This document shows positions 48,101-59,415 of a stretch of DNA of 64,000 nucleotides, in pieces. The notes below the pieces were generated by a model that ran no database searches, had not been told where the DNA came from, and saw only the letters and a program-made list of their open reading frames with translations. The position numbers and the translations under genes are program-made. Source of the DNA: Cinclus cinclus (Eukaryota > Chordata > Aves > Passeriformes > Cinclidae). Where the stretch lies: assembly GCF_963662255.1 (NCBI RefSeq), contig NW_026912117.1, positions 46,001-110,000 on the forward strand, in the 5' to 3' direction. The first letter of the stretch is position 1. Every line of letters begins with the position of its first letter.

Positions 48101-51100
48101 ATTTCTCCCAGACCAAAGCTGCCCCCTCCTCCAAACCTGGCTGCCATCGGAGGCCCAAACGCGCCCTACAAAATGACATCTGCATTGTGGGCTCTTGAGT
48201 TTGGCTTCTTGGGGAAAAGTGCCTCCTTTCAAAGCCAACATGCCTAACTTGCCTGCAGCCCGTCCAGGGCTTTTGCCTACAAAAATTCCATAAGGACGAG
48301 GATTTCTCCCAGACCAAAGCTGCCCCCTCCTCCTAACCTGGCTGCCATCAGAGGCCCAAACGCGCCCTACAAAATGACATCTGCCAAGTGGGCTCTTGAG
48401 TTTGGCTTCTTGGGGAAAAGTGCCTCCATTCGGAGTCAACTTGCCTGCAGCCCGTCCAGGGCTTTTGCCTACAAAAATTCCATAAGGACGAAGATTTCTC
48501 CCAGACCAAAGCTGCCCCCTCCTCCAAACCTGGCTGCCAGCAGAGGCCCAAACGCGCCCTACAAAATGACACCTGCCAAGTGGGCTCTTGAGTTTGGCTT
48601 CTTGGGGAAAAGTGCCTCCATTCGGAGTCAGCTTTCCTGCGGCCAGTCCTGGGCTTTTGCATACAAAAATTCCATAAGGACGAGGATTTCTCCCAGACCA
48701 AAGCTGCCCCCTCCTCCAAACCTGGCTGCCATCGGAGGCCCAAACGCGCCCTACAAAATGACATCTGCATTGTGGGTTCCTGAGTTTGGCTTCTTGGGGA
48801 AAAGTGCCTCCTTTCAAAGCCAACATGCCTAACTTGCCTGCAGCCCGTCCAGGGCTTTTGCCTACAAAATTTCCATAAGGACGAGGATTTCTCCCAGACC
48901 AAAGCTGCCCCCTCCTCCTAACCTGGCTGCCATCAGAGGCCCAAACGCGCCCTACAAAATGACATCTGCCAAGTGGGCTCTTGAGTTTGGCTTCTTGGGG
49001 AAAAGTGCCTCCATTCGGAGTCAACTTGCCTGCAGCCCGTCCTGGGCTTTTGCCTACAAAAATTCCATAAGGACGAGGATTTCTCCCAGACCAAAGCTGC
49101 CCCCTCCTCCAAACCTGGCTGCCATCGGAGGCCCAAACGCGCCCTACAAAATGACATCTGCATTGTGGGTTCTTGAGTTTGGCTTCTTGGGGAAAAGTGC
49201 CTCCTTTCAAAGCCAACATGCCTAACTTGCCTGCAGCCCGTCCAGGGCTTTAGCCTACAAAAATTCCATAAGGACGAGGATTTCTCCCAGACCAAAGCTG
49301 CCCCCTCCTCCTAACCTGGCTGCCATCAGAGGCCCAAACGCGCCCTACAAAATGACATCTGCCAAGTGGGCTCTTGAGTTTGGCTTCTTGGGGAAAAGTG
49401 CCTCCTTTCGGAGTCAACTTGCCTGCAGCCCGTCCTGGGCTTTTGCCTACAAAAATTCCATAAGGACGAGGATTTCTCCCAGACCAAAGCTGCCCCCTCC
49501 TCCAAACCTGGCTGCCATCGGAGGCCCAAACACGCCCTACAAAATGACATCTGCCAAGTGGGCTCTTGAGTTTGGCTTCTTGGGGAAAAGTGCCTCCATT
49601 CGGAGTCAACTTGCCTGCAGCCCGTCCTGGGCTTTTGCCTACAAAAATTCCATAAGGACGAGGATTTCTCCCAGACCAAAGCTGCCCCCTCCTCCAAACC
49701 TGGCTGCCATCGGAGGCCCAAACGCGCCCTACAAAATGACATATGCCAAGTGGGCTCTTGAGTTTGGCTTCTTGGGGAAAAGTGCCTCCTTTCGGAGTCA
49801 ACTTGCCTGCGGCCCATGCAGGGCTTTTGCCTACAAAAATTCCATAAGGACGAGGATTTCTCCCAGACCAAAGCTGCCCCCTCCTCCAAACCTGGCTGCC
49901 ATCAGAGGCCCAAACGCGCCCTACAAAATGACACCTGCCAAGTGGGCTCTTGAGTTTGGCTTCTTGGGGAAAAGTGCCTCCATTCGGAGTCAACTTGCCT
50001 GCGGCCCGTCCTGGGCTTTTGCCAACAAAAATTCCATAAGGACGAGGATTTCTCCCAGACCAAAGCTGCCCCCTCCTCCAAACCTGGCTGCCATCGGAGG
50101 CCCAAACGCGCCCTACAAAATGACATCTGCATTGTGGGCTCTTGAGTTTGGCTTCTTGGGGAAAAGTGCCTCCATTCGGAGTCAACTTGCCTGCGGCCCG
50201 TCCTGGGCTTTTGCCTACAAAAATTCCATAAGGACGAGGATTTCTCCCAGACCAAAGCTGCCCCCTCCTCCAAACCTGGCTGCCATCGGAGGCCCAAACG
50301 CGCCCTACAAAATGACATCTGCCAAGTGGGCTCTTGAGTTTGGCTTCTTGGGGAAAAGTGCCTCCTTTCAAAGCCAACATGCCTAACTTGCCTGCAGCCC
50401 GTCCAGGGCTTTTGCCTACAAAAATTCCATAAGGACGAGGATTTCTCCCAGACCAAAGCTGCCCCCTCCTCCTAACCTGGCTGCCATCAGAGGCCCAAAC
50501 GCGCCCTACAAAATGACATCTGCCAAGTGGGCTCTTGAGTTTGGCTTCTTGGGGAAAAGTGCCTCCATTCGGAGTCAACTTGCCTGCAGCCCGTCCTGGG
50601 CTTTTGCCTACAAAAATTCCATAAGGACGAAGATTTCTCCCCGACCAAAGCTGCCCCCTCCTCCAAACCTGGCTGCCATCGGAGGCCCAAACGCGCCCTA
50701 CAAAATGACATATGCCAAGTGGGCTCTTGAGTTTGGCTTCTTGGGGAAAAGTGCCTCCTTTCGGAGTCAACTTGCCTGCAGCCCGTCCTGGGCTTTTGCC
50801 TACAAAAATTCCATAAGGACGAGGATTTATCCCAGACCAAAGCTGCCCCCTCCTCCAAACCTGGCTGCCATCGGAGGCCCAAACGCGCCCTACAAAATGA
50901 CATATGCCAAGTGGGCTCTTGAGTTTGGCTTCTTGGGGAAAAGTGCCTCCTTTCGGAGTCAACTTGCCTGCGGCCCATGCAGGGCTTTTGCCTACAAAAA
51001 TTCCATAAGGACGAGGATTTCTCCCAGACCAAAGCTGCCCCCTCCTCCAAACCTGGCTGCCATCAAAGGCCCAAACGCGCCCTACAAAATGACACCTGCC

Positions 51101-54100
51101 AAGTGGGCTCTTGAGTTTGGCTTCTTGGGGAAAAGTGCCTCCATTCGGAGTCAGCTTTCCTGCGGCCAGTCCTGGGCTTTTGCATACAAAAATTCCATAA
51201 GGACGAGGATTTCTCCCAGACCAAAGCTGCCCCCTCCTCCAAACCTGGCTGCCATCGGAGGCCCAAACGCGCCCTACAAAATGACATCTGCATTGTGGGT
51301 TCCTGAGTTTGGCTTCTTGGGGAAAAGTGCCTCCTTTCAAAGCCAACATGCCTAACTTGCCTGCAGCCCGTCCTGGGCTTTTGCCTACAAAATTTCCATA
51401 AGGACGAGGATTTCTCCCAGACCAAAGCTGCCCCCTCCTCCTAACCTGGCTGCAATCAGAGGCCCAAACGCGCCCTACAAAATGACATCTGCCAAGTGGG
51501 CTCTTGAGTTTGGCTTCTTGGGGAAAAGTGCCTCCATTCGGAGTCAACTTGCCTGCAGCCCGTCCTGGGCTTTTGCCTACAAAAATTCCATAAGGACGAG
51601 GATTTCTCCCAGACCAAAGCTGCCCCCTCCTCCAAACCTGGCTGCCATCGGAGGCCCAAACGCGCCCTACAAAATGACATCTGCATTGTGGGTTCTTGAG
51701 TTTGGCTTCTTGGGGAAAAGTGCCTCCTTTCAAAGCCAACATGCCTAACTTGCCTGCAGCCCGTCCAGGGCTTTAGCCTACAAAAATTCCATAAGGACGA
51801 GGATTTCTCCCAGACCAAAGCTGCCCCCTCCTCCTAACCTGGCTGCCATCAGAGGCCCAAACGCGCCCTACAAAATGACATCTGCCAAGTGGGCTCTTGA
51901 GTTTGGCTTCTTGGGGAAAAGTGCCTCCTTTCGGAGTCAACTTGCCTGCAGCCCGTCCTGGGCTTTTGCCTACAAAAATTCCATAAGGACGAGGATTTCT
52001 CCCAGACCAAAGCTGCCCCCTCCTCCAAACCTGGCTGCCATCGGAGGCCCAAACACGCCCTACAAAATGACATCTGCCAAGTGGGCTCTTGAGTTTGGCT
52101 TCTTGGGGAAAAGTGCCTCCATTCGGAGTCAACTTGCCTGCAGCCCGTCCTGGGCTTTTGCCTACAAAAATTCCATAAGGACGAGGATTTCTCCCAGACC
52201 AAAGCTGCCCCCTCCTCCAAACCTGGCTGCCATCGGAGGCCCAAACGCGCCCTACAAAATGACATATGCCAAGTGGGCTCTTGAGTTTGGCTTCTTGGGG
52301 AAAAGTGCCTCCTTTCGGAGTCAACTTGCCTGCGGCCCATGCAGGGCTTTTGCCTACAAAAATTCCATAAGGACGAGGATTTCTCCCAGACCAAAGCTGC
52401 CCCCTCCTCCAAACCTGGCTGCCATCAGAGGCCCAAACGCGCCCTACAAAATGACACCTGCCAAGTGGGCTCTTGAGTTTGGCTTCTTGGGGAAAAGTGC
52501 CTCCATTCGGAGTCAACTTGCCTGCGGCCCGTCCTGGGCTTTTGCCTACAAAAATTCCATAAGGACGAGGATTTCTCCCAGACCAAAGCTGCCCCCTCCT
52601 CCAAACCTGGCTGCCATCGGAGGCCCAAACGCGCCCTACAAAATGACATCTGCATTGTGGGCTCTTGAGTTTGGCTTCTTGGGGAAAAGTGCCTCCTTTC
52701 AAAGCCAACATGCCTAACTTGCCTGCAGCCCGTCCTGGGCTTTTGCCTACAAAAATTCCATAAGGACGAGGATTTCTCCCAGACCAAAGCTGCCCCCTCC
52801 TCCAAACCTGGCTGCCATCGGAGGCCCAAACACGCCCTACAAAATGACATCTGCCAAGTGGGCTCTTGAGTTTGGCTTCTTGGGGAAAAGTGCCTCCTTT
52901 CGGAGTCAACTTGCCTGCAGCCCGTCCTGGGCTTTTGCCTACAAAAATTCCATAAGGACGAGGATTTCTCCCAGACCAAAGCTGCCCCCTCCTCCAAACC
53001 TGGCTGCCATCGGAGGCCCAAACGCGCCCTACAAAATGACATATGCCAAGTGGGCTCTTGAGTTTGGCTTCTTGGGGAAAAGTGCCTCCTTTCGGAGTCA
53101 ACTTGCCTGCGGCCCATGCAGGGCTTTTGCCTACAAAAATTCCATAAGGACGAGGATTTCTCCCAGACCAAAGCTGCCCCCTCCTCCAAACCTGGCTGCC
53201 ATCAGAGGCCCAAACGCGCCCTACAAAATGACACCTGCCAAGTGGGCTCTTGAGTTTGGCTTCTTGGGGAAAAGTGCCTCCATTCGGAGTCAACTTGCCT
53301 GCGGCCCGTCCTGGGCTTTTGCCTACAAAAATTCCATAAGGACGAGGATTTCTCCCAGACCAAAGCTGCCCCCTCCTCCAAACCTGGCTGCCATCGGAGG
53401 CCCAAACGCGCCCTACAAAATGACATCTGCATTGTGGGCTCTTGAGTTTGGCTTCTTGGGGAAAAGTGCCTCCTTTCAAAGCCAACATGCCTAACTTGCC
53501 TGCAGCCCGTCCTGGGCTTTTGCCTACAAAAATTCCATAAGGACGAGGATTTCTCCCAGACCAAAGCTGCCCCCTCCTCCAAACCTGGCTGCCATCGGAG
53601 GCCCAAACACGCCCTACAAAATGACATCTGCCAAGTGGGCTCTTGAGTTTGGCTTCTTGGGGAAAAGTGCCTCCTTTCGGAGTCAACTTGCCTGCAGCCC
53701 GTCCTGGGCTTTTGCCTACAAAAATTCCATAAGGACGAGGATTTCTCCCAGACCAAAGCTGCCCCCTCCTCCAAACCTGGCTGCCATCGGAGGCCCAAAC
53801 GCGCCCTACAAAATGACATATGCCAAGTGGGCTCTTGAGTTTGGCTTCTTGGGGAAAAGTGCCTCCTTTCGGAGTCAACTTGCCTGCGGCCCATGCAGGG
53901 CTTTTGCCTACAAAAATTCCATAAGGACGAGGATTTCTCCCAGACCAAAGCTGCCCCCTCCTCCAAACCTGGCTGCCATCAGAGACCCAAACGCGCCCTA
54001 CAAAATGACACCTGCCAAGGTGGCTCTTGAGTTTGGCTTCTTGGGGAAAAGTGCCTCCATTCGGAGTCAACTTGCCTGCGGCCCGTCCTGGGCTTTTGCC

Positions 54101-54271
54101 TACAAAAATTCCATAAGGACGAGGATTTCTCCCAGACCAAAGCTGCCCCCTCCTCCAAACCTGGCTGCCATCGGAGGCCCAAACGCGCCCTACAAAATGA
54201 CATCTGCATTGTGGGCTCTTGAGTTTGGCTTCTTGGGGAAAAGTGCCTCCTTTCAAAGCCAACATGCCTAA
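39172..54271. repeat. Superunit copy S4, enlarged by internal duplication
   Basis: The left part follows S3 closely: type B ends at 30,203, 31,364 and 33,110 correspond to 39,709, 41,062 and 42,415. From about 41.95 kb the copy is expanded by a 3,693-bp tandem duplication and further rounds of related blocks, and it ends in two tandem 777-bp repeats. The variant tacaaaatttccataagg, where other monomers have five A's, occurs only here (near 43,224, 45,556, 46,916, 48,864 and 51,386). That marks this stretch as amplified locally after S4 split from S3. Confidence 0.8.
41950..49225. repeat. 3,693-bp tandem segmental duplication
   Basis: The stretch from about 41.95 kb repeats from about 45.64 kb at an offset of 3,693 bp, equal to 14 units of 192 and 5 of 201. 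Matching type B ends are 42,415/46,108, 43,192/46,885, 43,585/47,278 and 44,554/48,247. Two private variants appear once in each copy at the same offset: cctgggtttttgcc (near 43,399 and 47,092) and gtccaggtctttagcc (near 43,601 and 47,294). The second copy has lost two monomers (384 bp) after 48,374. Few point differences separate the copies (acacct/acatct, agcccatgc/agcccgtcc, gcctac/gcatac), so the event looks recent. Confidence 0.87.
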
Positions 54272-55048
54272 CTTGCCTGCAGCCCGTCCAGGGCTTTTGC
54301 CTACAAAAATTCCATAAGGACGAGGATTTCTCCCAGACCAAAGCTGCCCCCTCCTCCTAACCTGGCTGCCATCAGAGGCCCAAACGCGCCCTACAAAATG
54401 ACATCTGCCAAGTGGGCTCTTGAGTTTGGCTTCTTGGGGAAAAGTGCCTCCATTCGGAGTCAACTTGCCTGCAGCCCGTCCTGGGCTTTTGCCTACAAAA
54501 ATTCCATAAGGACGAGGATTTCTCCCAGACCAAAGCTGCCCCCTCCTCCAAACCTGGCTGCCATCGGAGGCCCAAACGCGCCCTACAAAATGACACCTGC
54601 CAAGTGGGCTCTTGAGTTCGGCTTCTTGGGGAAAAGTGCCTCCTTTCGGAGTCAACTTGCCTGCGGCCCATGCAGGGCTTTTGCCTACAAAAATTCCATA
54701 AGGACGAGGATTTCTCCCAGACCAAAGCTGCCCCCTCCTCCAAACCTGGCTGCCATCAGAGGCCCAAACGCGCCCTACAAAATGACATCTGCCAAGTGGG
54801 CTCTTGAGTTTGGCTTCTTGGGGAAAAGTGCCTCCATTCGGAGTCAACTTGCCTGCAGCCCGTCCTGGGCTTTTGCCTACAAAAATTCCATAAGGACGAG
54901 GATTTCTCCCAGACCAAAGCTGCCCCCTCCTCCAAACCTGGCTGCCATCGGAGGCCCAAACGCGCCCTACAAAATGACATCTGCATTGTGGGCTCTTGAG
55001 TTTGGCTTCTTGGGGAAAAGTGCCTCCTTTCAAAGCCAACATGCCTAA
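52718..55048. repeat. Three consecutive 777-bp four-monomer repeats
   Basis: Blocks end at 53,494, 54,271 and 55,048. The first two are nearly the same: antisense frames 52,425-53,189 and 53,202-53,966 give identical translations. The second differs near 53,984 by catcagagaccc plus gccaaggtggctc, a pair of linked variants otherwise seen near 32,820, 42,127 and 45,830. The third matches the block at 37,371-38,147. This is the cleanest simple higher-order tandem in the window. Confidence 0.85.
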
Positions 55049-55249
55049 CTTGCCTGCAGCCCGTCCAGGGCTTTTGCCTACAAAAATTCCATAAGGACGA
55101 GGATTTCTCCCAGACCAAAGCTGCCCCCTCCTCCAAACCTGGCTGCCATCGGAGGCCCAAACGCGCCCCACAAAATGACATCTGCATTGTGGGTTCTTGA
55201 GTTTGGCTTCTTGGGGAAAAGTGCCTCCTTTCAAAGCCAACATGCCTAA

Positions 55250-56400
55250 CTTGCCTGCCCCCTGTCCTGGGCTTTTGCCTCCAAAAATTCCATACGGACG
55301 AGGATTTCTCCCAGACCAAAGCTGCCCCCTCCTCCAAACCTGGCTGCCATCGGAGGCCCAAACGTGCCCTACAAGCTGACATCTGCCAAGTGGGCTCCTG
55401 AGTTTGGCTTCTTGGGGAAAAGTGACTCCTTTCAAAGCCAACTTGCCTACGGCCCGACCTGGGCTTTTACGTACAAAAATTCCATAAGGACGAGGATTTC
55501 TCCCAGACCAAAGCTGCCCCCTCCTCCAAACCTGGCTGCCATCGGAGGCCCAAACGCGCCCTACAAAATGACATCTGCATTGTGGGTTCTTGAGTTTGGC
55601 TTCTTGGGGAAAAGTGCCTCTTTCAAAGCCAACTTGCTTAACTTGCCTGCGGCCCTTCCTCGGCTTTTGCCTACAAAAATTCCATAAGGACGAGATTTTC
55701 TCCCAGAACAATGCTACCCCCGCTCCAAATCTGGCTGCCATCGGAGGCCCAAACACGCCCTACAAAATGACATCTGCCAAGTGGGCTCTTGAGTTTGGCT
55801 TCTTGGGGAAAAGTGCCTCCTTTCAAAACTATCTTGCCGGCATCCCGTCCCGGGCTTTTGCTACAAAAATTCCATAAGGACGAGGATTTCTCCCAGACCC
55901 AAGCTGCCCCCTCCTCCAAACCTGGCTGCCATCGGAGGCCCAAACGCGCCCTACAAAATGACATCTGCCATGTGGGCTCTTGAGTTTGGCTTCTTGGGGA
56001 AAAGTGCCTCCTTTCAGAGTCAACTTGCCTGCGGCCCATGCAGGGCTTTTGCTTAGAAAAATTCCACAAGCACGAGGATTTCTCCCAGATCAAAGCTGCC
56101 CCCTCCTCCAAACCTGGCTGCCATCGGAGGCCCAAACGCGCCCTACAAAATGACACCTGCCAAGTGTCCTCTTGAGTTTGGCTTCTTGGGGAAAAGTGCC
56201 TCCATTCGGAGTCACCTTGCCTGCATCCCGTCCTGGGCTTTTGCCTACAAAAATTCCATAAGGACGAGGATTTCTCCCAGACCAAAGCTGCCCCCTCCTC
56301 CAAACCTGGCTGCCATCGGAGGCCCAAACGCGCCCTACAAAATGACATCTGCCAAGTTGTCTCTTCAGTTTGGCTTCTTGGGGAAAAGTGCCTCCATTCG
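55250..56400. repeat. Diverged-monomer island D4
   Basis: Starts at 55,297, 55,489, 55,689, 55,879, 56,071 and 56,263 give lengths of 192, 200, 190, 192 and 192 bp. The 191-bp unit of D1-D3 is missing. The first unit joins the aaacgtgccctacaagctgac half of one diverged monomer to the ggcccgacctgggcttttacg half of the next. Divergence continues just past the island: gccaagttgtctcttcag occurs near 56,350. Confidence 0.85.
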
Positions 56401-57970
56401 GAGTCAACTTGCCTGCAGCCCGTCCTGGGCTTTTGCCTACAAAAATTCCATAAGGACGAGGATTTCTCCCAGACCAAAGCTGCCCCCTCCTCCAAACCTG
56501 GCTGCCATCGGAGGCCCAAACGCGCCCTACAAAATGACATATGCCAAGTGGGCTCTTGAGTTTGGCTTCTTGGGGAAAAGTGCCTCCTTTCGGAGTCAAC
56601 TTGCCTGCGGCCCATGCAGGGCTTTTGCCTACAAAAATTCCATAAGGACGAGGATTTCTCCCAGACCAAAGCTGCCCCCTCCTCCAAACCTGGCTGCCAT
56701 CAGAGGCCCAAACGCGCCCTACAAAATGACACCTGCCAAGTGGGCTCTTGAGTTTGGCTTCTTGGGGAAAAGTGCCTCCATTCGGAGTCAACTTGCCTGC
56801 GGCCCGTCCTGGGCTTTTGCCTACAAAAATTCCATAAGGACGAGGATTTCTCCCAGACCAAAGCTGCCCCCTCCTCCAAACCTGGCTGCCATTGGAGGCC
56901 CAAACGCGCCCTACAAAATGACATATGCCAAGTGGGCTCTTGAGTTTGGCTTCTTGGGGAAAAGTGCCTCCTTTCAAAGCCAACATGCCTAACTTGCCTG
57001 CAGCCCGTCCAGGGCTTTTGCCTACAAAAATTCCATAAGGACGAGGATTTCTCCCAGACCAAAGCTGCCCCCTCCTCCTAACCTGGCTGCCATCAGAGGC
57101 CCAAACGCGCCCTACAAAATGACATCTGCCAAGTGGGCTCTTGAGTTTGGCTTCTTGGGGAAAAGTGCCTCCATTCGGAGTCAACTTGCCTGCAGCCCGT
57201 CCTGGGCTTTTGCCTACAAAAATTCCATAAGGACGAGGATTTCTCCCAGACCAAAGCTGCCCCCTCCTCCAAACCTGGCTGCCATCGGAGGCCCAAACGC
57301 GCCCTACAAAATGACACCTGCCAAGTGGGCTCTTGAGTTTGGCTTCTTGGGGAAAAGTGCCTCCTTTCGGAGTCAACTTGCCTGCGGCCCATGCAGGGCT
57401 TTTGCCTACAAAAATTCCATAAGGACGAGGATTTCTCCCAGACCAAAGCTGCCCCCTCCTCCAAACCTGGCTGCCATCAGAGGCCCAAACGCGCCCTACA
57501 AAATGACATCTGCCAAGTGGGCTCTTGAGTTTGGCTTCTTGGGGAAAAGTGCCTCCATTCGGAGTCAACTTGCCTGCAGCCCGTCCTGGGCTTTTGCCTA
57601 CAAAAATTCCATAAGGACGAGGATTTCTCCCAGACCAAAGCTGCCCCCTCCTCCAAACCTGGCTGCCATCGGAGGCCCAAACGCGCCCTACAAAATGACA
57701 TCTGCATTGTGGGCTCTTGAGTTTGGCTTCTTGGGGAAAAGTGCCTCCTTTCAAAGCCAACATGCCTAACTTGCCTGCAGCCCGTCCAGGGCTTTTGCCT
57801 ACAAAAATTCCATAAGGACGAGGATTTCTCCCAGACCAAAGCTGCCCCCTCCTCCAAACCTGGCTGCCATCGGAGGCCCAAACGCGCCCCACAAAATGAC
57901 ATCTGCATTGTGGGTTCTTGAGTTTGGCTTCTTGGGGAAAAGTGCCTCCTTTCAAAGCCAACATGCCTAA

Positions 57971-59337
57971 CTTGCCTGCCCCCTGTCCTGGGCTTTTGCC
58001 TCCAAAAATTCCATAAGGACGAGGATTTCTCCCAGACCAAAGCTGCCCCCTCCTCCAAACCTGGCTGCCATCGGAGGCCCAAACGTGCCCTACAAGCTGA
58101 CATCTGCCAAGTGGGCTCTTGAGTTTGGCTTCTTGGGGAAAAGTGACTCCTTTCAAAGCCAACTTGCCTGCGGCCCGACCTGGGCTTTTACGTACAAAAA
58201 TTCCATAAGGACGAGGATTTCTCCCAGACCAAAGCTGCCCCCTCCTCCAAACCTGGCTGCCATCGGAGGCCCAAACGCGCCCTACAAAATGACATCTGCA
58301 TTGTGAGTTCTTGAGTTTGGCTTCTTGGGGAAAAGTGCCTCTTTCAAAGCCAACTTGCTTAACTTGCCTGCGGCCCTTCCTCGGCTTTTGCCTACAAAAA
58401 TTCCATAAGGACGAGATTTTCTCCCAGAACAATGCTACCCCCGCTCCAAACCTGGCTGCCATCGGAGGCCCAAACACGCCCTACAAAATGACATCTGCCA
58501 AGTGGGCTCTTGAGTTTGGCTTCTTGGGGAAAAGTGCCTCCTTTCAAAACTATCTTGCCGGCATCCCGTCCCGGGCTTTTGCTACAAAAATTCCATAAGG
58601 ACGAGGATTTATCCCAGACCAAAGCTGCCCCCTCCTCCAAACCTGGCTGCCATCGGAGGCCCAAACGCGCCCTACAAAATGACATCTGCCATGTGGGCTC
58701 TTGAGTTTGGCTTCTTGGGGAAAAGTGCCTCCTTTCAGAGTCAACTTGCCTGCGGCCCGTCCTGGGCTTTTGCCAACAAAAATTCCATAAGGACGAGGAT
58801 TTCTCCCAGACCAAAGCTGCCCCCTCCTCCAAACCTGGCTGCCATCGGAGGCCCAAACGCGCCCTACAAAATGACATCTGCATTGTGGGCTCTTGAGTTT
58901 GGCTTCTTGGGGAAAAGTGCCTCCATTCGGAGTCAACTTGCCTGCGGCCCGTCCTGGGCTTTTGCCTACAAAAATTCCATAAGGACGAGGATTTCTCCCA
59001 GACCAAAGCTGCCCCCTCCTCCAAACCTGGCTGCCATCGGAGGCCCAAACGCGCCCTACAAAATGACATCTGCCAAGTGGGCTCTTCAGTTTGGCTTCTT
59101 GGGTAAAAGTGCTTCCATTCAAAACCAACTTGCCTGCGGCCCGTCCTGGGCTTTTGCCTACAAAAATTCCATAAGGACGAGGATTTCTCCCAGACCAAAG
59201 CTGCCCCCTCCTCCAAACCTGGCTGCCATCGGAGGACCAAACGCGCCCTACAAAATGACACCTGCCAAGTGGGCTCTTGAGTTTGGCTTCTTGCGGAAAA
59301 GTTCCACAATTAGGAGCCAACATTACCTGGATTTCAT
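57971..59337. repeat. Diverged-monomer island D5, adjoining the telomere
   Basis: Starts at 58,018, 58,210, 58,410, 58,600, 58,792, 58,984 and 59,176 give lengths of 192, 200, 190, 192, 192 and 192 bp, followed by a 162-bp partial unit. The first four units match D4 at an offset of 2,721 bp. From about 58,760 the match to D4 stops. The sequence then resembles the 50.0-50.3 kb stretch (shared gccaacaaaaattcc), and then the monomer seen at 30,352 and 39,858 (shared cttcagtttggc and gcttccattcaaaacc near 59,084). Confidence 0.85.
59176..59337 (+). repeat. Truncated terminal monomer at the satellite-telomere boundary
   Basis: The last unit is 162 bp and follows the consensus to gagtttggcttcttg. 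It then diverges quickly: cggaaaagttccacaattag for the usual ggggaaaagtgcctccattc, then gagccaacattacctg and gatttcat. No spacer follows, and TTAGGG begins at 59,338. The higher divergence over the last 45 bases or so fits an old breakpoint where telomeric DNA was added to, or exchanged with, the satellite. Confidence 0.85.
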
Positions 59338-59415
59338 TTAGGGTTAGGGTTAGGGTTAGGGTTAGGGTTAGGGTTAGGGTTAGGGTTAGGGTTAGGGTTA
59401 GGGTTAGGGTTAGGG

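Larger units (their letters stand above)
1..59337. repeat. Subtelomeric satellite array, 192/201-bp monomers
   Basis: A head-to-tail tandem array in a single orientation, with no other sequence inside it. The landmark gacgaggatttctccc recurs at 1, 193, 385, 577, 769, 970 and 1171, giving steps of 192 or 201 bp, and the pattern continues to the telomere. Length implies about 306 monomers. Most differences between monomers are point variants at a small set of recurring sites: atct/acct/atat after the aaaatgac motif, gccaag/gcattg, ttcgga/ttcaaa, cccgtcctgg/cccatgcagg, cctcctaac/cctccaaac and atcaga/atcgga. Combinations of these variants define higher-order repeats. The role is inferred from position: satellite adjoining a telomere is normally heterochromatic and may template telomeric transcripts. 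I do not recognise the family. The array is open at the left edge of the window. Confidence 0.97.
54272..59337. repeat. 2,721-bp tandem duplication cut off by the telomere
   Basis: The 777-bp block at 54,272-55,048 and island D4 recur as 56,993-57,769 and D5. The type B ends 55,249/57,970 and the diverged monomers starting at 55,489/58,210, 55,689/58,410 and 55,879/58,600 are all 2,721 bp apart. The second copy would run to 59,713 but stops at 59,337 where the telomere begins. Its last 580 bp or so have been replaced by other monomers of the array. Confidence 0.83.

Noticed and set aside
1..59337. CRISPR array
   Set aside because: Monomers abut with no unique spacers, they are far longer than CRISPR repeats, and the DNA ends in a eukaryotic telomere.
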